Part shown: positions 43,269 to 55,618 of the stretch, piece by piece
How the letters are laid out: each line of letters opens with the position of its first letter
How positions within the stretch are numbered: the stretch's first letter is position 1
Origin: Cladorrhinum sp. PSN259
Taxonomy: Eukaryota > Ascomycota > Sordariomycetes > Sordariales > Podosporaceae
Length of the DNA: 64,000 bases
NCBI GenBank assembly: GCA_033725935.1
Contig: MU867096.1
Span: 1 to 64,000, forward strand
Direction: 5' to 3'
Notes under the pieces: model-generated
Seen by the model: only the letters and a program-made list of their open reading frames with translations
Told to the model about the DNA's origin: nothing
Database searches by the model: none
Made by a program: the position numbers and the translations under genes

Positions 43269-46200
43269 ATGCCGCTCGCCTTTGACCGTCTGTCCGATCC
43301 TCCGAAGAAAGGAAAAGTGATCAAGTCAGCTTTTGATAGTGAGACCTTTGACGCCGAGGGAAATATCCACGTGGATGGCCTGGTAGGCTCGGCAACTATC
43401 TCGCCATCCGGTCGTGATGTTGCACTTGCATCGTCAGTATTCGTTACCTGTTGTATTTTTTTGGCACCAATTCTGACATAATCTAGACCCGAAGGCCTTG
43501 CCATCATTGACTTGGATTCGCCATGGAGCCCTCCACGCAGGCTCAGCAGCCATGGGCTTCCATGGCTTGTTGTTGATGTCCAATGGTCCCCATTCGCCGC
43601 CCGAGATTACTGGGTGGCTTCAACAGCAAATCATCGCTGTTTGGTATGGAATCTGAACAAGAGAGATGATTCGTCTTCCGGTGCCATTGAGCACTCGTTA
43701 CAGGCCCACAGCAGAGCCATCACCGACATCAACTTCTCGGCTCACCATGCGGATTTCCTAGCAACATGCGCTGTCGATGGCTATGTCCACTGTTGGGATC
43801 TTCGTAGGCCAAGGCAACCCGCACTCACATTCTGTGACTGGTTTGCCGGTGCTACCCAGGTCAAGTACAGCCGTCAAGACGAGCATGTTCTGGCATCTGC
43901 GCACGACCGGTGGCTTCATATTTGGGACAAGCGGCGGACATCAGAGCCTCTAAAGACTATCAGTGCCCATACATCCAAGATCTACGGAATTGATTGGAAT
44001 CGAACAAAGCCCACTTGTTTGGTTACATGTTCTCTAGACAAAAGCATTAAATTCTGGGATTACAGTCAGGAAGGTGACACTCCACAGAGGGTCATCCGTA
44101 CTGACTTTCCTGTTTGGAGAGCTCGACACACGCCGTTCGGCTCAGGGTTACTCGCCATGCCTCAAAACGAGCCGGGTGATTTATATCTCTATGACCGACG
44201 GCCAGATCCGGAGGCTCCTATGGATGGCGCAGCTAACCCAGTTGAGATATTTCGAGGACACGGTGACCACAAAGTGAAAGAGTTTCTTTGGAGGTCCCGG
44301 GGAAGTGCAAACAACGACGGAGTCGACGAACGCGAATTTCAATTGGTTTCTTGGGGCGAGGACAATGAGCTGCGGCTTCACAAGGTGGAGCCTAAGGTCT
44401 TTGAGTCTGTTGGTTATATCCGCGGTGCGCCCATGATGCAAAATCTTTTTCTTACCCGCAAAGGTGCCATGTACAAGACATTCCGAACCGTTGACGACTC
44501 TATTCATCGCGACCGTAGAAGTCCAACAATGAGCGACCCACGACCTGGATCCAGCAGTCAAATCCGCTCAAGCGCCCTCAGCCTCGGCTTAAACACCAGA
44601 GTTCGTCGTGTAGGGCCTTCCTGGAGAGCCACATCCATGAAGGCGAAGAATAGTCAAGGTAAACACTTGGACAAGAGCCAACTCCAAATTGGCTGGATGA
44701 AAGGCATCACTATGACCAAGAGAAAAACAGGCTCTGATATGAACGACAAGCTGGGACCAGAAGACTCAAGATTGTTCGGTCCGTCCTACGATGAGGAATG
44801 GGGTGAACCGGAAACAATTCAAGACGAGATCTTACGGATCGGACAAAATCTCCCCAATGTACAGTTGGAGAACATTGACTGGGATGCCCTGACTCTGAAA
44901 GCATCTCTGAAGGGCCCATGGGGCCCCAAAAGTCAGATCATTTGGATCAAAGTCAAAGTCGACATACCGACCAACTATCCTAAGGTGAAGGCTCCGAAGT
45001 TTTATGTTGACAAGAGCTCTTTCATGCCCGAGGCGATTCACAAGAAGGTCCAACATGAATTACACGAGCTTGCAGACCGGTTCCTGCACCGGAAAGAGAA
45101 CTGCATCTTTGTGGCCTTTGAATATCTTTTGGGCGAAGTGGACCTTGAAAGTAGCACGAGCTTCCTCAGTAATGTTCGAAGTTTGGATGACGATCTAGAT
45201 GGACTAGCCGATGAAAGCTCTAGCGAAGACGACGAAAATAACATACCGCCCGGGGGTTCAGCTTCCATGTCGCAAGAACTGAGCAACAGCACTGAACTTG
45301 ATCCCACCGCAGCCCTGGCTCCAACTCAACGCCCAATCCTGCCCCCGCCGCCCAGGTTGTGTGGCGCCACATTTTCCAATGACGGCAGGCTTGTATGCTT
45401 CTTTCCTACCAAGGAGGAGCTGGCGAAGAAAGCGGGCTCGTTTAATCTCGCCCCTTCCGACTTGAAGGATCGGCAAAAAGAAGAGCCCAATTTCGCTGGA
45501 TTTGGCCGTCTTTCACACAACTCATCAGCTCCGAAGCACAGGATTAACGATGATACATCAGCAACAGATGAGCACACTGACGACTCTGATTCCTCAGACT
45601 CAACTTCAACGAGCGATTCGGAACCGACTACGGTACACAGAATAAGTTTATGGTACCAACCTGGGCGTCATTTCCGAAGAGCTTTGAGCACCAATGAGTC
45701 TCTGCGTTCAAGCGGAGGGGGGACTGGTGCTGGGACAGGCACCGGGACGGGAACGAGCCGAAGAAGGCCAGGAAGGCCCAAGAATATCTTGTACATCCAC
45801 GATCTGCAGCACCTTCTCCCATCGAAAAGAGAGTTCGCACAAGAGTATGCCATCTTCGGTGACGGCGCTGAAGTCTGCACCCATAACGCTACCGTGGCAA
45901 AGAAGTACGGCTATGCCGACTTGGCTAGTATCTGGAAATATGCTGCTCTTCTTTTAAGGAGTGGGATCCCGCTCGAGTTTCCACGGCATTCAAAGCTGCC
46001 TGTACTTGTTATCGCCAAGAAAGCTGTAGCGCGCGCTGGAGGCTTTGTTGAAGGGAATCATCCTGTTGCTGGCCGAGTCAAATGGGGCTGTCATCCTCTA
46101 GCGAGAGAGATGGTTGCTGAACTTTTTGAATACTTCGAGAAGCTTGCTGACATCCAAATGCTGGCTATGCTGACGTGTATCTTTGGCGATTCGGCCGCTG

Positions 46201-48167
46201 ACCTGTTGGATGGCTTTGCCTATGCATCATCGCGATCAACTCAGCTAGAAACGCCGCTCTCTATGAAAGCACCGACATTCTCGCTCGAGTATTTCCCCAC
46301 AGTCCCAGGACTCTGGAATACACACTACAAGAGCCAGCTGAACTCAGCCGTCACCACTCCGAGAGTTGCCAATACGCCTGTTATGTACTCGGATTCTCAG
46401 GGATCGGATGATATCGTATCGCTAATCGACCTCCGCGGGCATTCATACTCATGCGGAGAAACGCCACCAAAGCATGCTCGTCAAGTCCAAAGCCTGTCAA
46501 CATCTCCAAACAATAGGCTATTCCATCGTACTAACTCATCGGTTGCGGCCGCAATAACGGCTAGTCTTCCGCGGGCACTTGCAAACATGGTATCCGGGTC
46601 TCCTCCGGACCCTCCATCAAGAAAGAGACCCAGCCCGGCAGAGATACTCAGTAACCTGACTCCTAGTGCCATCACTTGGGGCGCGGCGACCATGTTTGGC
46701 GGCTCATCTGAAACTCCTGGGACTGCAACTGCCAGGACGTCTCTCTCTGATGACGAATACAGGAAGGATGATATTTTTTCCTTGGTGCCCGTGGGAGTGT
46801 CGTGCGCTCCGCGCAACCAGGCTATCTTTGACGATGACGGGTGGATGTCTACACCCCTTATTGACGTGCAGCGGAGGGACCTGTACACCGAGTATCGCTA
46901 CGCCTACGCCGAGATGCTTCAAATGTGGGGCCAATCTTTGTCTCGTTTGGAGATACTGAAGTTCAACCATATCAAGGATGAGCGTTTCCAAGCGGTCACG
47001 GAGACCTCGGGGTCACAATACTACGGCATTGACCCACCGGCCAGTCATTATCGACCGGGAAATACTTCACCCACTATCCCCTTCGGCGGGCGCAAGGAGC
47101 GACATGAGATCCTTCTCGCCTCTGGTCGTGGGCTGGACATTACTGGCCTCTGCCGCATTCACGAGATCCAGCTCGATCCCGTGGAGTATACCCGTGAAAC
47201 CAACGGATACGTAGGAGGTGCCGTGGGCATTTGTCTCCGCTGCTACCCAGAAAACGGACAAGGGTCTAAGGTCCCCCAAGACCAACTTACGTGCGTATAC
47301 TGCCTCGAGCCTGTGGCCTCTTTATTCCCTCCTTGCCTAAACTGCGGCTGCGTAAGTCACGAAGACTGCCTCGCACAATGGTACGCGATGGGCGAGACGG
47401 AATGTCCAGCCGGAGATGAGTGTCAGTGCATCTTTGAGGCCGGAAACGGGCAGATTGAGAGTTGGACGGCTTTGCAGCATGCCATGGCCATGCAGGCTGC
47501 TGCAAAGGCGAAGACTGCCTCTACTTCAGGGTCACCGCAGCCGCCGCCGTTTGAGCGGAGTGTCACGTCTACTTCGGCTGGTGGTGGTACTGGTTCGAAG
47601 GGTGCTGCTACTCACTCCTCTCTAGTCATCAAGACGAGAAGAAAAAGCGCGCCTACAGAGCTGGGAAAATTCCAGGCGCAGAATGGTCTGGCCAGGGTGG
47701 ATGAACAATCACACCCGCCTCCTAAACCGAAAATATCATCTGGGATTGCGGGCGGTATTTTGGCCAGAGTGAGCGGCGGTAGTGCAGCGATGTTCACTTC
47801 TTCGTTTCATAGCACACCGGTTCATCGCACACCCATTGAGACAGAGGCTGAAGTGGGGGAGAGCGATCATGACAATGATGGGATCGACAGGGAAGACTGG
47901 GAGAGCATCGTTACCAGTAGGGATATTCCCTCTGTTACTATCACTGGTACGGGCAGCAGTGGGAGCAGCAATGCGAGCAGCGCCAGCGGTGTTGTTGGTT
48001 TTTTCCAGACTGGCATGAAGCCGCCCGTGGAAGGAGATGAACCGATTAGTGCCGCGCGGTTGAGTTTGGGGAACAGGTTGAAGAAGTCACTCGGGGAGTC
48101 GGCGCGGCCTGGTGGACCGCTTAGGAGGAAATCTGGCGGTGTTACTATGTGGAAGAGTGGGAACTAA
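43269..48167 (+). CDS. mtc5: WDR59/Sea3 (Mtc5)-type GATOR2/SEACAT subunit: WD40, RWD and RING-like protein, 1614 aa
   Basis: Two exons, 43269-43432 and 43487-48167, flank a 54-base intron (GTCAGT donor, TCTAG acceptor). Splicing gives VALAS-PEGLAIIDLDSP. The N-terminal WD40 propeller (about 40-370) has clear blades such as LATCAVDGYVHCWDLRR and VTCSLDKSIKFWDY. An RWD domain follows at about 490-605 (VDIPTNYPKVKAPKF). A long Ser/Gly-rich middle includes a GTGTGTGTSRRR stretch. A C-terminal zinc finger at about 1324-1375 has CVYCLEPV, CLNCGCVSHEDC and CPAGDECQC. This WD40-RWD-RING order is that of WDR59 in GATOR2 and Sea3/Mtc5 in yeast SEACAT, which relays amino-acid signals to TORC1 at the vacuole. 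The last 250 residues after the RING are disordered. Confidence 0.9.
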
Positions 48168-48687
48168 AAAGGGGTTGGGGTTTTGGGGGGGCGAAATTGG
48201 TATGTGTGTAAATGATTGAGGTGTTGAGTGCTGTTTATGATAGTCCAAATATGAACCACTCGTTTAGTAGCCAATTCCACCCACACAAAACTCTTTAGCG
48301 ACAGGCTTTTGTAATATCTTATGATTGTGAGCGATCCATTAAAACAAAGGAGAACAGAAAGTAATGGAAGAAGCTGGCCTACTTACCATTGTGTACGCAC
48401 TCCCGTCCAATGCTACTAAGACAACACTGCACTCTAAGCCATGATTTCTCTATATCGGGATGCTGTATCCTTCGGCAGCATCGGATGGGAGAGCGTATGC
48501 AAAGGCAGGCAGCTTAACTTCTTCCGCTGTATTCTCCATTCTGTTATAACGTTGTATATTTAACTTTGTTGAGGTTATAATCATACACCGATATACCATT
48601 TTCACAACCGAGGCATACCCGACACTGTCTTATTACTTCACACTGGGTTTCAGCCCCCTCTTCAATTCGAACTTGTTTTTAAAACAC
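48168..48687. other. Convergent intergenic region, no gene seen
   Basis: This 520-base region lies between the 3' ends of WDR59/Sea3 (plus) and the dienelactone hydrolase gene (minus). It is moderately A/T-rich and has no coding frame. Confidence 0.55.
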
Positions 48688-49777
48688 TCACGACCAATTC
48701 TTGGCAAAGAACTCTAGCACTGTTTTGTAGCCGCGAGTATACTCTTCCTTGACGCGAGCATCAGACAAGTCCGCACGAGCAGCCATCCAGCCGTGGATTT
48801 GGTCCTTGAAGGTTTCGACGTGCTTGGGAACCTTGAGGCTCTCCTCAAATTGCTTGACCTTGTCGTCGGGCTCCTCCTTTGAGGCGAGCATGATAAGAGG
48901 GATCTTGATGCCCTCGGCCTCCTTGGGATCAACCATGGCCGGGTGGCACTCGGCAGCAACCGAGAAGGGGTTCTCTGAGCCTGAAGTAACGAGGGAGACA
49001 ACCTTGCCGCCCCAGCAGAACTACGTATCGCCATGTAAGTTTTATTCTGATCGGCAGAGTGACGAGTCAAAAGAGGGACTTACACCGAGAATACCCCACG
49101 ACTTGATGGAAGGGTTCTTTGCGCTCAAGGCCTTGACGAACTCGGGAAGCTTCGCGGCAACTCCAGGGGGAGGGTTCTTGCCGAAGAAGGCGCCGAGGTT
49201 CTTTTGCTTTTCCTCGGTGTTGGGAGGATACCATTCGATTGGGCACGGCTCACCCTTGAACCAGTCAGGGATGAAAACCTTGTACTTTTCGTGGTGGCTT
49301 GTTGCGAGGATATCGGCGCCCTGAAGGGTTTGATCAAAGTAGCCAAAAATGTCATAGATGAGTACGATGCCCTTGGTTGCGTCGGCTGGGCCCGTGACGT
49401 CTTCAAAGGCATTAGAAAGGAAGATTACTTGGGTAAATAGTGAAAGCTTGGGATGGGTTCATACATGTCTTCAGACCGTCAACTGCTTCATAGGAGCCCT
49501 TGGCGTTGTATCCAGTAGACACAACGGGAGGGATGTTGCAGCAGGCCTCATTGTGGCCGTGGCTCGCGGGCATGCTCGACATTTTGGCGACTTGGTGTTT
49601 TACACCTGAGGGAGCTACGGTGAGAGGCGATGAGGAAGATCTGAGTGCAGCTGCAGTGCTAGTGGGCAACTGGGGGCGAAAGACAAAAGAGCGGCTGGAT
49701 AAGAGACAAGTGTAAGTGGGGGAACGGACAGACAGGGTACGAGCCGCTTGGAGACGAAGTTGATTTAGAGCAGGCAT
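48688..49777 (-). CDS. Dienelactone hydrolase family alpha/beta hydrolase with a mitochondrial-like presequence, 320 aa
   Basis: Three exons (49777-49465, 49400-49084, 49020-48688) join in frame. The core from Met66 matches the fungal dienelactone hydrolase family, with the start HGHNEACCNIPPV. GFCWGGK holds the nucleophile Cys, and a downstream IHGW carries the expected His. The Asp of the triad should lie near LASKEEPDDK. The natural substrate in fungi is not established. The first 65 residues have no Asp or Glu and about 10 Arg/Lys, so a start at 49777 gives a plausible mitochondrial presequence. An internal ATG at 49582 (MSSMPASHG) gives the usual cytosolic-length protein of 255 aa. Both could be used. 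A TGACGTCA site lies about 195 bases upstream. Confidence 0.87.
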
Positions 49778-50502
49778 ACCTACTTTTTCTCGGTGCTGTC
49801 GGTCTTGAAGCAGTGCTCAAGGCTTTGAGATCAATGGCATAGAATTAAGCTTTTATCACTGACGATGCTCTCGTTCCAGCTTCCTCCAGGGTATATGAAA
49901 AGTGCGGGGTAAGTTTGGTGGAGGTGACTTGAGGATCCACCGAAGCTCCCCATCTCAGTCGGCGGAAAAGTGACGTCATGGATACCAAGCGCTCACTCCC
50001 GAGTATCACGATCGTAATATTCATCTTACTTGACTTCACCAGATATTTATCCACAATCACCTTCTCTCGAGAACTCACAGAGATTGGAAGCTTACGACAA
50101 TGAAACCAACGTCAAGATTGAAGGGGGCTCCACGGACTGTCATGGAGGTATCCCCATACCCCGCGTTTTCCTCTCCCCGCTCTTCGTTCACATCTGCCGA
50201 AATGAATTGGCCAATCAGCACCCATCCATGGACAAGTCTCGGTACTTGGGTCTGGTAACTTCCAACATGAAGCAAACTGTTACAGAAGTAGCATGAACTA
50301 ACTACATGTAGACTTGTACACTACTGCAAAAACACAACAAAGAGATTCGTCAAAAGCTGCAACTAATACTTTTAATCGCAATGTAAGTTGTGCCGCCAAA
50401 CCTCGCATATGACTGTTCCCAATCTCGATCGTCTGCAACCTATTTCCTATCATCAACCAATCCAGTAGCTGATTTGCAAGTTAGACAGACAGCCAGTGGT
50501 GT
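49778..50502. promoter_or_regulatory. Dienelactone hydrolase promoter region with a CRE palindrome
   Basis: These 725 bases lie between the start of the hydrolase gene and the 3' end of the Nudix gene, both minus. TGACGTCA at 49971-49978 is a perfect ATF/CREB-type palindrome, placed where an upstream element of the hydrolase gene would sit. Its use is inferred from sequence alone. No additional gene is seen. Confidence 0.45.
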
Positions 50503-51177
50503 TCAATTCTGAACTGCCTCGTTTCCGGATCCCTCCCCTCCTCCAATGGTATAACCGGATTTCCTCACACAATCCACTGCCAGGTCAATGACACCAACTT
50601 CTGCCTTGAAGGTCAGCATCTCGGCCGCCTTCGAAATGGGAATCCATTGGGGTTCCAGATGCTCATGCTCCTCCTGAGTGCCTAGGTCTCGCTCAGACGT
50701 GGAGTCGCAAGTTGCCGGGAAATAGTAGGTTGTCTTCTGGACCCCGGGGGTTTCCGCCTGAGGGCACGGGTATGTGCAGGAGGCGAACGGTTCGTTGTCA
50801 ATTTCGCATTCGACGACTTCAACCTTCTCGGTTCCCCGATTGCCTCTGGGGAGCGACGCTCGTGTCGACATCGTGACGGCAAGACGCTCTACACGCAAGC
50901 CAGTTTCTTCGTACGTCTCTCGAAAGGCCGCGTCGATCATGGATTCGCCAATATTCCGTCTACCCTTTGGAATCTGGAAGATACCCAAGCGGGTGTTGTA
51001 AATGATCAAGACTAGACCGCGCCCAAGGTCAAACACCACGCACCCGCAAGACATGACAAACATATGCGCCGGATAGCACTTCATGCTCTCGTCCACGCCT
51101 TGTAGTCCGCCGCGAAGACGTTCCTGCGCAGCAATCTGTGCGGCTGTCATGGTGTTAACGTTCGAATGGATGAGCAT
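50503..51177 (-). CDS. Nudix hydrolase, 224 aa
   Basis: Single exon. The protein carries one complete Nudix box at residues 72-94, starting GRRNIGESMIDAAFRETYEETG, with the Gly, Glu, Arg-Glu and Glu-Glu positions all intact. It should therefore bind Mg and hydrolyse a nucleoside diphosphate linked to another group. The preceding strand region (SCGCVVFDLGRGLVLIIYN) and IPISKAAEMLTF in the last third fit the fold. PIPKGR-like spacing (FQIPKGRRNIGES) recalls diphosphoinositol or diadenosine polyphosphate hydrolases, but the substrate cannot be assigned. Two nearby ATGs (51177 and 51150) are possible starts. The Gly/Glu-rich C-terminus is probably disordered. Confidence 0.88.
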   Translation of the reverse strand: MLIHSNVNTMTAAQIAAQERLRGGLQGVDESMKCYPAHMFVMSCGCVVFDLGRGLVLIIYNTRLGIFQIPKGRRNIGESMIDAAFRETYEETGLRVERLAVTMSTRASLPRGNRGTEKVEVVECEIDNEPFASCTYPCPQAETPGVQKTTYYFPATCDSTSERDLGTQEEHEHLEPQWIPISKAAEMLTFKAEVGVIDLAVDCVRKSGYTIGGGEGSGNEAVQN

Positions 51178-51789
51178 CGGAGCAACTGTGGGTGGGATCT
51201 GGCCTCAGGAAACGGTTCAAGCAGCTAACTGAAGATTTCGTGCAAGAAATTGATAACGATTCATTCGGTGGGGCTTATCTAGTGTGAGCTCACCTGGGCT
51301 TTATACACATTTCTCCCGACGATGGGCAGATTGGCAGGCAACTACCAATTCTGGACAGTCCAGAGGCCATTGTGCATGTGCATGTGCTCCGACTCATACA
51401 TACCTCCTTCTCGCTAACCACCGGTGAGCATCAGGACAACATAAGCGACTGATGGAAAGGCAAGGGTTTCTAAGCTCCGCTCAAAACCACATGATGCGGA
51501 TTCCATAAACCCCCACCCAAGTATGGTATTGGTCAAGGGCATAACCATGGCAATCTGCATCCATTTCATCTGCATGCACAAACAAGCCTATGTAGGTAGG
51601 CCCCTCCCAGGACCCCAGCGCCGCCCTGCCGAAGTGACCACCTCCTGGATGCGACGTGGTGGTGACCCACTGGACAACCTTCGAGACATTGGCATTCCCA
51701 TCACCGGTCTGCCGCTATTGGGTCCGGGATTTCATGGACGACTTCCGATGCAGCATCGCCATCCATGCCAAACATTCTAACCCTATGTA

Positions 51790-52089
51790 TACAATCTAAT
51801 GCTTGAACGTTTGTTAGCGCGATACACGCCCAATTCACACTTTCCTATGCCTATTTCTCTTATTTATACGCCCGCTCAGCTTCTGTTAATGCATTCCTAA
51901 CTCTTTTCTACGCCTATTCAGCTTTTATTAATGCATTCTGACTTTTTTCTACGCATACTGGATATCCCGACTTGCATAGGTATCTAAGACCTTACGGTTT
52001 GCATCTTTTCTTGGCTTCCATACCTTGTTTCTGTTCTTGGTTTAATAGGGCATGTACCGAGCTAACAAACGTTCAAGCATTAGATTGTA
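51790..52089. mobile_element. MITE-like element with 27-bp perfect terminal inverted repeats and TA target duplication
   Basis: The left end at 51792-51818 starts CAATCTAATGCTTGAACG. The right end at 52061-52087 is its exact reverse complement over 27 bases. Both ends are flanked by TA (51790-51791 and 52088-52089), the target duplication of Tc1/mariner and Fot/pogo-type elements. The element is about 296 bases without the TA. The interior has no coding frame and contains a 42-base imperfect direct repeat, with units starting at 51867, 51909 and (partial) 51950. Size, TIR, TA and lack of coding fit a non-autonomous MITE. Whether related copies exist elsewhere cannot be seen here. Confidence 0.85.
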
Positions 52090-54966
52090 CATCACCCTGA
52101 CGGCTCAACATGCCCCTGGCCCTGGATCCACCTTTTTCCTGCCATCATCCGTTTCGAAGAAACCTGGCACACAACCGTGCGACTTTAGCATCCTTTACGA
52201 CGTTCTTATGCCCAAGAATTATCCCACCTGCATGTCACATCAAACATCCTTGCACACCGGTCAGCCCGTTGACCATCGAGCCAGCCAATCAGTGGCTAGT
52301 GCGACCAGGTTCTAATAAAGTTGCACAATACCATGTACGATGCCCTCACTCGGCTCCCCCATATCGTTAAGTCACGGTTCCAAAGAGCACCATACGGAAT
52401 TTCCGCTTGCCCAGTGGCATAGCGTCCCGAATGCCATCCCTATTGGATGTCACGACGTGTTCCTGATATGGCGCGGCCTATAAGACCTATGGTATAGACA
52501 TGGCAAGTCGACAACCCTCTTGTGTTTAGCGAATCTATCTGCCCGACCAATTCACCGGAGCCCTGGCCGGCCCTCACAACTCTGCTTTATCAACTTTCTC
52601 TCTCCATTTTCCATCGCACCTTGACACACACGGGCAAATGGCAGCTACAAGAAGGATAATCAGTCCTCCTAGGGCTTATTTGGATTCCACTCGACCTCCC
52701 TCATCAATAACTGGCCTTGACAACAAAGAGATACTGTAGGTTGACGGTTGGAGCATATACACCCAAGGACAGCCATTCCATCTGAGCTCGGTGTGATTCG
52801 GAAACCCACCAAATCGGTGAAATTTCCCCCAGAAACCCGTCCAGGTTCTTGATCTGTCAACCCACCTCTAGGACGAGTGTGGGAGACTGCGGTAGCACAG
52901 GTCAGGGGTTTAAGAAGAGTGACCTAAAGATTTCTAACCTATAGGGTGCGGTTCTCGGTATACATGCATATTCGAGGTAGTAGTAGCACCCGCCAGAGGC
53001 GATTTACACAGCATCGTCGCTGCCACCATGTCGGCACACCAACTATACTACAGTCAGGGAGGAAATCGGCCATTCCATGTAGGTGCGGCAGACTTCAAGA
53101 AAACCACTCGGGCTCTAACCACGCAGGCCAATCAAAGTACAAGCTCGAATATCAGATCATCACCCAGTTTTAGTTGTCGACCTTGTCTAGGACGGCCCGG
53201 TGGTTTTTTTTGAACCCGACATGTTCTCCTTTAGGGAAGTGAGATATTGAGGTGGTGTGAGAGTGGCCAACCAGGGTCTTTCTCTGCCGTTGGCTGTCTC
53301 GGATTGCACCCAAGTTTGAACGGATTTGAGGCTCTAAGTTATGAAGGCAAATAGACCGTCCCGGCACTCGGAAAGAGGGCTGAAGAGACCCGACATCTGA
53401 CCAGGGCCTCCTGGTTGCTATACCTCGCATCCGCATCGCTCCTCCCCACTCTGTCTCGGGTCGCTCCGAGAGCCTCAACCTGGAAAACTTAGATATGTCA
53501 CTATCAAATCCACACCCAATCTTGCTACAAACGCGTTTGAATCGTAACAGCGAGGCGCTTCCCAAATCGTAGCGCGCGTTTTCGACCAACTTCTACTTCT
53601 AGGGTGCAGCCTTGACTCATTTTCTTTAAAAAATCGGATATATGCCGCACTGGCTATCGTTTCTAAAAATTTAACCCATCGGTCGCAACATACTCAACCA
53701 CCCAATTCGAGCTAAACCATAGGAGTTTAGGTAGCACAAGTTGAACCCCACCGTAGCATGTGCTCTTTAGTCAGGCATGTGTAGGAATGTAGAGGCAACT
53801 TGAACCTCAAGTAGTCGAGCCTCCCAATCTTGACTCCGATACCCAGAACGACAATCCGTGTGGGATGCCCCGGAAAGACAATACTTGGAGAGTTCATATT
53901 GGCGCATCCCGCCCGGGCCGCGGTCTGCCAAGGTACGGTAAATGTTCCCCTCTGCAGTGGTTATGTTTTGTTTTTACCCTCCTCCCCCACTTTGCTGTTA
54001 CATGACGTCGATGTCCGAGTGACATGACATTCTGTGGTGTAACCGCCCTATTCTCTGCCGTATTTGTGAATACTGCTGTGATATAGTAGGGATACACAAA
54101 CACAAGATCAGGCAACCGGCTCCAAGCAGGTTGAATAAAGGAAGCGGAAAAGATGGTTGGCTGCGCGGGAAAAACGGAAAAGTCACAAAAAAAGCTAGAT
54201 CATACCTATATGCCCTGGTCCCGAGCTGCATGTCATCCCACACCGGCGTTACAATGAACCAGATATCTCAGACTTGCGTCTCCAGGGGGGTCTTCATCTT
54301 CCATGGTATCTTTTTTCTAACTCTCATCGTGTCCAAAAGCCGGTCACCGGTCTTTCGGGAAGTGCCGCATGGGAGTGTCAGAACGGTTGGGCCATCGGAG
54401 CAGCGAGTTACGGGGCATGGAAGACACTGAGCGGGAGAGAAACGGCAAACACAACAATCACCGAAGCGCTTTTTTTAAACGTTCTTTTTCTTTTTCTTCT
54501 TCTATTTTCTTCCAAACTAGGTATCTGACGGAAAACAGATGAACCACACGGGGCATTATTGGCTGCATTCTATCGACCTAATATCCCGCATCTCTTTGTT
54601 GTTCTGTGCGAATGTGCATGTTAAGGAGGAAGCGGCAACACGCCACACAGAATCTGCCCACATCCATCGATCACCTTCCTTCGTGCATGCTTCTCCAGGC
54701 CACTCAACTACTACACGATATCACCTGTTCCATTGCACCAAAAAGGTCGATCATGATAAACATCTTCTGTGGGGGTTGCTTTTGCCAATATCACAGAGGA
54801 TGCAATGATATCCCAATGGGGCATTCCCATCCTTTCTGCTGTGGCTAATCGAATATGTAATATGATATACGTACATGGTTCTTCTTCCTTCCCCTTCTCC
54901 CTCGGGCCTCGCTTGTCTGATGCGTGGGATAAATCCAAGCATAGACGGCCGTATGGCCACCCACTT

Positions 54967-55141
54967 GGGGGGGGGGGGGGGGGGGGGGGGACGAAAAGAC
55001 GGCACGCCCACACCAAACCAGCCCGCAACGGCTCTGCACATGCCCAACCCCGGTTGGAAAAGTGCCCAAGCCGGGCGGACAACGAAAAAATTNNNNNNNN
55101 NNACGCCCCCCCCCCCCGCCCCCCCCCCCCCGCCGCCCCCG

Positions 55142-55173
<32 letters not shown>

Positions 55174-55216
55174 CCCCCCCGCCCCCCCCCCCCGCGCCCC
55201 CCCCCCCCCCCCCCCC
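54967..55216. other. Assembly gap (10 N) flanked by G and C homopolymer tracts
   Basis: A pure G run spans 54967-54990. Ten N lie at 55093-55102, and almost pure C with scattered G spans 55103-55216. The 93 bases after the G run (54991-55083) and those after the C run (55221-55313) are 78/93 identical without indels. Frames through this tract encode poly-Gly or poly-Pro and are artefacts. Confidence 0.9.
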
Positions 55217-55618
55217 GGCCACGAATAGACGGCTCGCCGACAGCAAACGAGCTCGCTACGGCTCTGCACATGCGCATCCGCGGTAGGAATAGTGCCCATG
55301 CCTGGCGTACAACTCTATCATTTTTATACAATCCCGTCCAGACTACATACAAACGGCAAATCATGCGTCCAGCAGATATGGCCTACGCAATCCTGAAAGC
55401 TTGAGTGGCCTCGCCAAGAGAGCGACATCAACGGCACTCCTCTTCTCTTCCCTTCTCTTCCCTCCCCTTCTGCTGTCTTGATATCTCTTTCGTTGCTCTT
55501 GTATCCCGATTTTAATATCAGGTTGCAGAGGACCATCCATCCACCGATTTATCTGACCAATGGGTGGACTATACGATATCTCTCGCGCTCTCTTTCCACA
55601 TCGCGTACTCGCCCATAC

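Larger units (their letters stand above)
51178..55618. other. Gene-free 4.4 kb region holding a MITE and a sequence gap
   Basis: This is the largest stretch without a gene. It contains the inverted-repeat element at 51790-52089 and the gap with C/G homopolymers at 54967-55216, described separately. Other open frames are under about 140 codons and lack family features, apart from frames created by the homopolymer. There is no obvious A/T enrichment of the kind produced by heavy RIP. Nothing else is recognised. Confidence 0.55.

Noticed and set aside
54711..55404. Long poly-Gly and poly-Pro frames through the N gap
   Set aside because: They are created by C/G homopolymers and ambiguous bases, not by a gene.
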